A stretch of DNA of 64,000 nucleotides, from contig JBGUPU010000037.1 of assembly GCA_045130475.1 (NCBI GenBank), forward strand, positions 54,172 to 118,171. Direction: 5' to 3'. A program made the position numbers and the translations under genes. Origin of the DNA: CAG-791 sp045130475. GTDB taxonomy: Bacteria > Bacillota > Clostridia > Lachnospirales > Lachnospiraceae. Position 1 is the first letter of the stretch; every line of letters starts with the position of its first letter. This document shows positions 58,119 through 64,000 of this stretch, in pieces. The notes beneath the pieces are model-generated. The model was not told the DNA's origin. It saw only the letters and a list, made by a program, of their open reading frames with translations, and made no database searches.

Positions 58119-59252
58119 ATGCAATCAATCAAAAGGAACATATTGTTGAATCCTGGACCTTCAACCACAACTGATACAGTAAAGTATGCCCAGGTTGTCC
58201 CGGATATTTGCCCTCGTGAGAAGGAATTCGGCGGATTGATGAAAGGGCTCAGAGAGGATCTGGTCAGGGTTGTACATGGCAGCTTGGAAAAGTACACAAG
58301 TGTCCTGTTCTGCGGCAGCGGCACAATCAATATTGATGTGGTAATTAATAGTCTGCTTCCAGAAGGTAAAAAAGTACTGGTAGTAAACAATGGAGCTTAT
58401 AGTACAAGGGCTGTCGAGATTTGCCAATACTATGGTCTGCCCTATATCGACCTGAAATATCCGGTTGACCAGAGACCGGAGCTGACAAAGATAGAAGAGG
58501 TGCTAAAGGATAATCCGGACATTGCTCTGGTACATACCACCCATAATGAAACGGGAACGGGTATTTTGAATCCGATTAGGGAGATTGGTGCTCTGGCTCA
58601 TAAATATGGAGCTGTTTTTACTGTAGACACCACATCCACTTATGCGATGCGACCGATTAATATTGAGGAAGATAATATTGATTTCTGCATGGCTAGTGCC
58701 CAGAAAGGGCTTATGGCGTTTACAGGCCTGAGCTTCATAGTCGGTAATAGAGCTATCATCGAAAAGAGTAAAAAATATCCGAAACGATCATATTATTGCA
58801 ACCTCTATATGCAGTATGACTTCTTTGAGCGGACTGGAGAGATGCATTTTACTCCGCCGGTACAGACCATATACGCCACCATTCAGGCACTCAAGGAATA
58901 TTGGACAGAAGGCGAAGCGAATAAGTGGGCACGGCATACACGTGTATTCAATGCTATCAACGAAGGTTTGGATGAATTGGGATTCCGTCAAGTAATTAAA
59001 CCGGAGTGGAGAACGGGGTTAGTATCATCTGCTATCTATCCGGATGATCCGAATTGGAGCTTTGAAAAGGTACATGACTACTGTTATGAACGGGGGTTCA
59101 CTATCTACCCTGGAAAGATCAGTACCACAAATACCTTCCGCCTTTGTGCTCTTGGAGCGATTGACGAGATCGATATTAAGAATTTCTTTGTTGTATTCAA
59201 AGAGGCGCTTTCCACCACTGGCGTTCAGATGCCGGTTCATTATAATGCTTGA
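58119..59252 (+). CDS. phnW: 2-aminoethylphosphonate-pyruvate transaminase
   Basis: This PLP enzyme interconverts phosphonoacetaldehyde and 2-aminoethylphosphonate using alanine/pyruvate. The family motifs are ILLNPGPSTTTDTVKYA at the start, FCGSGTINIDVVIN near 64, VDTTSTYAMRP near 169 and the PLP lysine in MASAQKGLMA (K196). The 377-residue length is right. AAAGGAGA precedes the ATG. Downstream aepX follows within 12 bases. The context shows it works in the synthetic direction. Confidence 0.9.
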   Translation: MQSIKRNILLNPGPSTTTDTVKYAQVVPDICPREKEFGGLMKGLREDLVRVVHGSLEKYTSVLFCGSGTINIDVVINSLLPEGKKVLVVNNGAYSTRAVEICQYYGLPYIDLKYPVDQRPELTKIEEVLKDNPDIALVHTTHNETGTGILNPIREIGALAHKYGAVFTVDTTSTYAMRPINIEEDNIDFCMASAQKGLMAFTGLSFIVGNRAIIEKSKKYPKRSYYCNLYMQYDFFERTGEMHFTPPVQTIYATIQALKEYWTEGEANKWARHTRVFNAINEGLDELGFRQVIKPEWRTGLVSSAIYPDDPNWSFEKVHDYCYERGFTIYPGKISTTNTFRLCALGAIDEIDIKNFFVVFKEALSTTGVQMPVHYNA

Positions 59253-59264
59253 AAAAGGAGAGAT

Positions 59265-60560
59265 ATGAAGACCGTTTATACTTGCTTTTGTACGGACATT
59301 ATCCACGATGGTCATCTAAACATCATTAATGAGGCTCGTAAAAGAGGAAAGGTTATCGTGGGATGCCTTTCCGATGAGGCGTTGATTCGTTATAACAAAT
59401 TTCCAACAATCAGCCAGAATGAACGCATTAGGCTATATCGCAACCTTGATGGTGTAGAAGAAGTCGTTATCCAGAATGATATGCTCTATGACGATGTTAT
59501 TACCCTTGTACAACCTGATTTCGTTGTTCATGGTGATAACTGGCAGGAAGGCCCGGAGAGAGCTATACGTGACCACGTGGAAGAGCTGCTGAAAGTCTAC
59601 GGCGGAGAACTGATCGATATCCCATACACCTATAACGAGAAAGTTAAGAAAATCGACATGCAGCTTCGTGAGAAGCTTGCCATGCCGGAGTACAGAAGGA
59701 AAAGACTGCGCCAGCTGATCTCCATGACTCCGATCGTGAAAGCGATGGAGGCACACAGCGGCTTGACTGGACTAATTGTCGAGAAAACAGTTGTCCTGCA
59801 TGAAGGGAAGCTGGATCAGTTTGATGCCATGTGGGTATCCTCTCTCTGCGACAGTACTGCGAAGGGAAAGCCGGACATTGAACTTGTCGACATGACCAGT
59901 CGTTTCCGTACGATTGATGATATAATGGAGGTTACTACTAAACCAATCATTTTCGATGGAGATACAGGCGGGCTGACAGAGCACTTTGTTTATACGGTGA
60001 GAAGTCTTGAGCGAATGGGCGTTAGCGCCGTGATCATTGAGGATAAGAAGGGGCTTAAGAAAAACAGCCTTTTTGGAACCGAGGTTGAACAGACACAGGC
60101 CACCATTGAAGAATTCAGCGAGAAGATTGCAGCCGGCAAGAAAGCACAGCTCACAGATGACTTCATGATTATAGCGAGAATCGAAAGCTTAATTCTTGAA
60201 AAAGGCTTGGAAGATGCTCTCGCAAGGGCGAGGGCATTTGTCAAAGCCGGTGCTGACGGGATCATGATTCACAGCCGGAAGAAAGATCCTGCTGAAATCG
60301 TAACTTTTTGCGACAGGTTCCGGGAAGAAGATAAAAAAACTCCTATTGTAGTAGTACCGAGTTCTTTTAATGTGATCACAGAAGAGGAATTGGCTTTACA
60401 TGGGGTGAATATCGTAATCTATGCGAATCAGCTGACTCGTTCCGCATTCCCTGCAATGCAGCAGACAGCGGAAGATATTTTGCGTTATCATCGTGCAAAG
60501 GAAGTTGACGACAGATTGATGCCGATAAAGAACATTATTACTTTGATCGATGAACTGTAA
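59265..60560 (+). CDS. aepX: Phosphoenolpyruvate mutase fused to a nucleotidyltransferase domain
   Basis: PEP mutase makes the C-P bond, turning phosphoenolpyruvate into phosphonopyruvate. The C-terminal part (about 150-431) has the diagnostic IIFDGDTGG near 228 and EDKKGLKKNS at 259-268. The N-terminal 1-135 is a TagD/GCT-like cytidylyltransferase domain with the HDGH motif at 14-17, a fusion known in this family. Its closing ISTT-type motif is not visible (the segment reads PYTYNEKVKKID). The domain may therefore be altered or have a different substrate. AAGGAGA precedes the ATG. Confidence 0.9.
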   Translation: MKTVYTCFCTDIIHDGHLNIINEARKRGKVIVGCLSDEALIRYNKFPTISQNERIRLYRNLDGVEEVVIQNDMLYDDVITLVQPDFVVHGDNWQEGPERAIRDHVEELLKVYGGELIDIPYTYNEKVKKIDMQLREKLAMPEYRRKRLRQLISMTPIVKAMEAHSGLTGLIVEKTVVLHEGKLDQFDAMWVSSLCDSTAKGKPDIELVDMTSRFRTIDDIMEVTTKPIIFDGDTGGLTEHFVYTVRSLERMGVSAVIIEDKKGLKKNSLFGTEVEQTQATIEEFSEKIAAGKKAQLTDDFMIIARIESLILEKGLEDALARARAFVKAGADGIMIHSRKKDPAEIVTFCDRFREEDKKTPIVVVPSSFNVITEEELALHGVNIVIYANQLTRSAFPAMQQTAEDILRYHRAKEVDDRLMPIKNIITLIDEL

Positions 60561-60572
60561 GGAGACTTGGGT

Positions 60573-61706
60573 GTGAAAGTTCAAAAACTTGTAGAAATTA
60601 TAGGATCGGATTTTTATACCGGTGTTCCGGACAGTCAGCTGAAGGCGCTTTGCAATTATCTGATGAACTGCTATGGGATTGATCCGAAACACCATATTAT
60701 TGCGGCCAATGAAGGTAATTGCGCGGCCCTGGCAGCTGGTTACCACTTAGCAACAGGGAAGGTGCCTGTAGTTTATATGCAGAACAGCGGAGAAGGCAAT
60801 ATTATCAACCCTGTCGCAAGTCTTCTTAACGATAAAGTATATGCAATTCCTGTTGTTTTTATTATAGGATGGCGCGGCGAACCCGGCATTCATGATGAAC
60901 CGCAGCATATCTATCAGGGTGAAGTTACTACTCGTCTCCTTGACGATATGAATATAGCTAATTTCGTTATCGGTCAAGATACGACAGATATTGAAGTGGA
61001 AGCAAAAATGACAGAGTTTCGTGAAATTCTCGCTTCCGGAAAGGATGTTGCATTTGTTATCCGTAAGGGTGCATTGACAGATGCCCCGAAGGTGGAGTAC
61101 AAGAACGATAATCATATGGTGCGAGAGACAATCATTCAGCACATTGTGAAAGCAAGCGGAGAGGATCCCATTGTAAGTACTACTGGCAAAGCAAGTCGTG
61201 AACTGTTTGAGACACGAGTTGCTAACGGTCAGAGTCATAAATATGATTTCCTAACGGTTGGCTCTATGGGGCATTCAAGTTCTATTGCTCTTGGTGTGGC
61301 TATCAATAAGCCAGAACAGCGGATTTGGTGTATTGATGGCGACGGTGCAGTTCTTATGCACATGGGTTCTATGGCTGTGCTGGGTGCCAACAAACCTAAG
61401 AATTTGATCCACATTATCATTAATAACAGTGCACACGAGACTGTTGGCGGGATGCCGACAGTGGCAGGTTTCATTGATTTTGTGGCAATCGCTAAAGCCT
61501 GTGGTTATCCGAACGCGGTATGCGTGGATAATTATGATGATCTGGATAGGGAACTGGAGAATGCGAAAGCCCGGAATGATCTTTCTCTGATTGAGATTAA
61601 ATGCTCAATTGGTGCAAGGGAGGATTTAGGCAGACCAACTACTACGGCATTGGAAAATAAGCAAAACTTTATGGAACATTTAAAAAACATAGGAAGATTT
61701 TATTGA
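60573..61706 (+). CDS. aepY: Phosphonopyruvate decarboxylase
   Basis: This thiamine diphosphate enzyme decarboxylates phosphonopyruvate to phosphonoacetaldehyde, which pulls the unfavourable mutase reaction forward. The N-terminal domain has the ThDP-activating Glu in IIAANEGNCAALAAGYHLAT (E47). The C-terminal domain has IDGDGAVLMHMGSMA (GDG at 256-258) and the NNSAHETVGG segment. GTG 60573 is used because AAGGAG stands eight bases before it; TTG 60567 is too close. The length of 377 is normal. It completes aepX-aepY-phnW. Confidence 0.92.
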   Translation: MKVQKLVEIIGSDFYTGVPDSQLKALCNYLMNCYGIDPKHHIIAANEGNCAALAAGYHLATGKVPVVYMQNSGEGNIINPVASLLNDKVYAIPVVFIIGWRGEPGIHDEPQHIYQGEVTTRLLDDMNIANFVIGQDTTDIEVEAKMTEFREILASGKDVAFVIRKGALTDAPKVEYKNDNHMVRETIIQHIVKASGEDPIVSTTGKASRELFETRVANGQSHKYDFLTVGSMGHSSSIALGVAINKPEQRIWCIDGDGAVLMHMGSMAVLGANKPKNLIHIIINNSAHETVGGMPTVAGFIDFVAIAKACGYPNAVCVDNYDDLDRELENAKARNDLSLIEIKCSIGAREDLGRPTTTALENKQNFMEHLKNIGRFY

Positions 61707-61930
61707 GATAGTATGACGTTAATGAGAAGAATATTTGAAAAGTATTGTTTTCTCTAAGCTGACATATTTTTTATGAAACCTGCAAATAGCTGCAGAATAG
61801 GCCTATCTATAAACATCGTGTATATGTGATCCTGCAGATCTATTCACTGGCATGAAAGTGTTTCCTTTCTCCATCAAAAACAATAATAAAGCAATTATAT
61901 TCCATTTTCTGTACATGATTATGGACTATT

Positions 61931-61958
61931 TTGCATTTTTGTGCTAAATAAATATATA
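61931..61958 (+). promoter_or_regulatory. Promoter of the LytTR-surface protein unit
   Basis: TTGCAT (61931-61936) and TATATA (61953-61958) are 16 bases apart. The next gene starts at 61991 after GGAGAAG. The 284 bases between aepY and this gene contain no other gene. Confidence 0.45.
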
Positions 61959-61990
61959 AGTGTTTTTATTATTTATGGAGAAGTTGTAAT

Positions 61991-62683
61991 ATGCGCGTAT
62001 TTATTTGCATTCCTGATTCAGAAGAACGTGCGTTCTGCAGAAAAAGGATAAATTTTCTTTCTAAGATTGACGGTATAGAGTTGACAATTCATGAGGCAAA
62101 CGCCGCAGAGATTGGAGACAATTACTTTGACTTGATAGATTTTGATGACGCCGATTTAATCTATATCGGTGTAGACAGTAATTTTAACGGAATCAGTATT
62201 GCCAAATCTATTCGCAGGGCAGGCAGTAATTCAGTAATTATTTTTTTTACACGATTCAAAGAAGCAGTATTTGACGCTTTTGATGTAGAAGCCCTTCACT
62301 ATCTTGTTAACGGCAAAATTAGTGTTGCCAAGTTTGATGAAGTATTTCGAAAAGCTGTCTCAAGAGCTGAATCACGTATACAAGCCTCTATTGTTTTGAA
62401 CTGTGCTGGTGAGCAGAGAAAAATCATAATAAGTCAGATTTATTATTTTGAGGTTTTCAACAGAATCGTTACAGTCCACTATAGGGATGGATCTTTTGAA
62501 TTCTATTCAACCTTGTCGAGACTGGAGGACAGCCTGGCAAGAAGAGGGTTTGTACGTGTTCATAGAGCTTATCTTGTTTCTGAAAGATATATTGCAAGTA
62601 TAAAACAAAAGGAAATCACTTTACTTAACGGAACGACAATACCTATTGGAGGAAAGTATCTAAATAATATTCAATTACATTGA
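61991..62683 (+). CDS. LytTR regulator with a degenerate receiver domain
   Basis: The 230-residue protein has a receiver-like N-terminal domain (1-120) and a LytTR DNA-binding domain (about 130-230: RKIIISQIYYFEVFNRIVTV, RGFVRVHRAYLVSERYI, then a GGKYL-like ending). The receiver lacks the expected phospho-acceptor aspartate: the position near 60 is Gly in DLIYIGVDSNFNG. The later Lys-Pro pair is Asn-Gly (LVNGKI). No histidine kinase is nearby. It may bind DNA constitutively or respond to another signal. GGAGAAG precedes the ATG; it is directly followed by the repeat protein. Confidence 0.85.
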   Translation: MRVFICIPDSEERAFCRKRINFLSKIDGIELTIHEANAAEIGDNYFDLIDFDDADLIYIGVDSNFNGISIAKSIRRAGSNSVIIFFTRFKEAVFDAFDVEALHYLVNGKISVAKFDEVFRKAVSRAESRIQASIVLNCAGEQRKIIISQIYYFEVFNRIVTVHYRDGSFEFYSTLSRLEDSLARRGFVRVHRAYLVSERYIASIKQKEITLLNGTTIPIGGKYLNNIQLH

Positions 62684-62716
62684 TACTTTCTATGTTATTC
62701 AATTAAGACAAGGAAT

Positions 62717-64000
62717 ATGCCAGTGCTTAAGTCAATAGGATTTTATTCAAATAAAAACAAATTCCGTAAAAATAAAATGCGCAGCAGAATCGCCATTAAA
62801 TTCCGGAAATGGGGTTTAGTGGGACTTGTTTTTATGCTTTGTTCTAGTCTTGTGGCAGTAAATGTATCTGCAGCTTCTACAGGAGATGAAAATCATAAGG
62901 ACACTCGAGATTACTGTATGATTGTTAATGATGTCACTGTTGGTCTTCAAGAACTTGAAGGAAGAAGTGAATCTGAAAAAGAAGCAATCGTAGAATCTGC
63001 TTCCGATTACTATATACATACATGGTATAGGTACAATAGAATCTGGGGGCAGCTTGTAGATGATTATGAGACCGATTTTAGTGAAGTGGATTGGGATGAA
63101 GAGGGAAGATATGAAGTAACAGTATATCTCCCGGAACGGACAGAAGGTATCTCCAGTTACATTTCTTATGAATTGACAATTATTGACGATTTAGAGCCGG
63201 AAGATCCAATAATCCCTGATGATCCTGATGATCCGGATAACCCGGATAACCCGGACAATCCGGACACCCCTGATGACCCGGACGATCCGGATGATCCTGA
63301 TGACCCGGACGATCCGGATGACCCGGACGATCCGGATGATCCTGATGACCCGGATGATCCTGATGACCCTGATAACCCGGATAATCCCGACAATCCGGAT
63401 AACCCGGACAATCCGGATAATCCCGATAACCCGGACAACCCGGATAATCCCGACAATCCTGATAACCCGGATAATCCTGATAACCCGGATAATCCTGACA
63501 ATCCGGATAACCCGGACAATCCCGATAACCCGGACAACCCGGACAATCCCGATAACCCGGACAACCCGGATAACCCAGATAATCCCGATAACCCGGACAA
63601 TCCTGATAACCCGGACAACCCGGACAACCCGGATAACCCGGACAACCCGGATAATCCCGACAACCCGGATAATCCCGACAACCCGGACAATCCTGATAAC
63701 CCGGACAACCCTGACAACCCGGATAATCCGGATAATCCTGATAACCCAGATAATCCCGACAACCCGGATAACCCGGACAATCCCGACAACCCGGACAATC
63801 CCGACAATCCGGATAATCCCGACAACCCGGACAATCCCGACAACCCGGACAATCCCGACAACCCGGATAATCCCGACAACCCTGATAACCCGGATAATCC
63901 CGACAACCCGGACAATCCCGACAACCCGGATAACCCGGATAACCCGGACAATCCCGATAACCCGGATAACCCGGACAAACCGGATAATCCCGACAATCCT
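62717..64000 (+). CDS. Secreted Asp-Asn-Pro repeat protein (partial, runs off the window)
   Basis: From ATG 62717 (AAGGA just upstream) one frame stays open to the last base, 428 codons, with no stop. A long basic lead is followed by a hydrophobic signal (about 33-53, KWGLVGLVFMLCSSLVAVN). The mature N-terminal domain reaches about residue 160. From about 162 the protein is only Pro, Asp and Asn: first DDP, then DNP triplets. This looks like a stiff, highly acidic cell-wall-spanning stalk. The C-terminus, perhaps with a sorting signal, lies outside the window. The 33-base gap to the LytTR gene implies cotranscription. Confidence 0.8.
   Translation, partial: MPVLKSIGFYSNKNKFRKNKMRSRIAIKFRKWGLVGLVFMLCSSLVAVNVSAASTGDENHKDTRDYCMIVNDVTVGLQELEGRSESEKEAIVESASDYYIHTWYRYNRIWGQLVDDYETDFSEVDWDEEGRYEVTVYLPERTEGISSYISYELTIIDDLEPEDPIIPDDPDDPDNPDNPDNPDTPDDPDDPDDPDDPDDPDDPDDPDDPDDPDDPDDPDNPDNPDNPDNPDNPDNPDNPDNPDNPDNPDNPDNPDNPDNPDNPDNPDNPDNPDNPDNPDNPDNPDNPDNPDNPDNPDNPDNPDNPDNPDNPDNPDNPDNPDNPDNPDNPDNPDNPDNPDNPDNPDNPDNPDNPDNPDNPDNPDNPDNPDNPDNPDNPDNPDNPDNPDNPDNPDNPDNPDNPDNPDNPDNPDNPDNPDNPDKPDNPDNP
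63200..64000 (+). repeat. Nine-base tandem repeat array encoding Asp-Asn-Pro
   Basis: About 800 bases consist of near-tandem 9-base units coding Asp-Asn-Pro or Asp-Asp-Pro. Synonymous third bases vary irregularly (GAC/GAT, AAC/AAT, CCG/CCC/CCT) and the frame never breaks. The array continues past the window edge. It is not a CRISPR array: there are no unique spacers. Confidence 0.9.

Noticed and set aside
61714..61724. Possible LytTR binding site (ACGTTAAT)
   Set aside because: LytTR sites are paired direct repeats about one helical turn or two apart; no second copy is present at the right spacing.
63166..63996. Minus-strand frame encoding SGL repeats
   Set aside because: It is the complement of the Asp-Asn-Pro array. 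The plus-strand frame has a signal peptide, ribosome binding site and a non-repetitive N-terminus.
63200..64000. CRISPR array
   Set aside because: The units are contiguous 9-base coding repeats with no spacers.

Overview
The window looks like the chromosome of an anaerobic, Gram-positive Clostridia member, most likely a Lachnospiraceae relative. I infer this from the gene order (rimP-nusA-rnpM-ylxQ-infB-rbfA; asp23-nusB-xseA-xseB-ispA-tlyA-nadK-argR-recN), the ribosome binding sites (GGAGG type), the TG-extended -10 promoters and the protein families. No database search was possible.

Positions 1-27.6 kb form a GC-rich housekeeping block, all on the + strand. It holds the translation and RNA genes (rimP, nusA, rnpM, ylxQ, infB, rbfA, nrnA, truB, ribF, rpsO, pnp, prfC). 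After these come asp23, nusB, exonuclease VII, prenyl synthase, TlyA, NAD kinase, ArgR, RecN, a DUF1836 protein, PcrA and a small acidic membrane protein. Several of these proteins carry extra charged or low-complexity segments not usual for their families (RimP, IF2, TruB, TlyA, PcrA). A cluster of stem-loops at 27.6-27.8 kb and a bidirectional terminator separate this block from a minus-strand purine-type permease (27.9-29.2 kb).

From 29.7 to 54.7 kb lies a visibly AT-richer, Wzx/Wzy-type surface polysaccharide cluster. It has an initiating sugar-phosphate transferase, a DegT aminotransferase, several glycosyltransferases (DUF1972, two GT2-like, GT32, GT4), two Wzz-like proteins with degenerate ATPase modules, a flippase and a putative polymerase. 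It also has modification genes: a sulfotransferase-like protein, a hexapeptide acetyltransferase, a membrane acyltransferase, WbqC, an SDR that lacks its catalytic lysine, and a large secreted deacetylase-like/beta-helix fusion. The expected product is a charged, multiply decorated capsule or exopolysaccharide.

From 54.7 to 61.7 kb two decayed genes (one an insertion-sequence remnant) flank an ATP-grasp ligase. A complete 2-aminoethylphosphonate (AEP) module follows: a winged-helix/nucleotidyltransferase fusion, AEP transaminase, a nucleotidyltransferase/PEP mutase fusion and phosphonopyruvate decarboxylase. It should make AEP and an activated CMP-AEP, probably to decorate the glycan, but no recognised AEP transferase is present.

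The window ends with a LytTR regulator whose receiver domain lacks the phospho-acceptor aspartate. Only 33 bases downstream is the start of a very repetitive secreted protein made of Asp-Asn-Pro triplets, which runs off the window edge.
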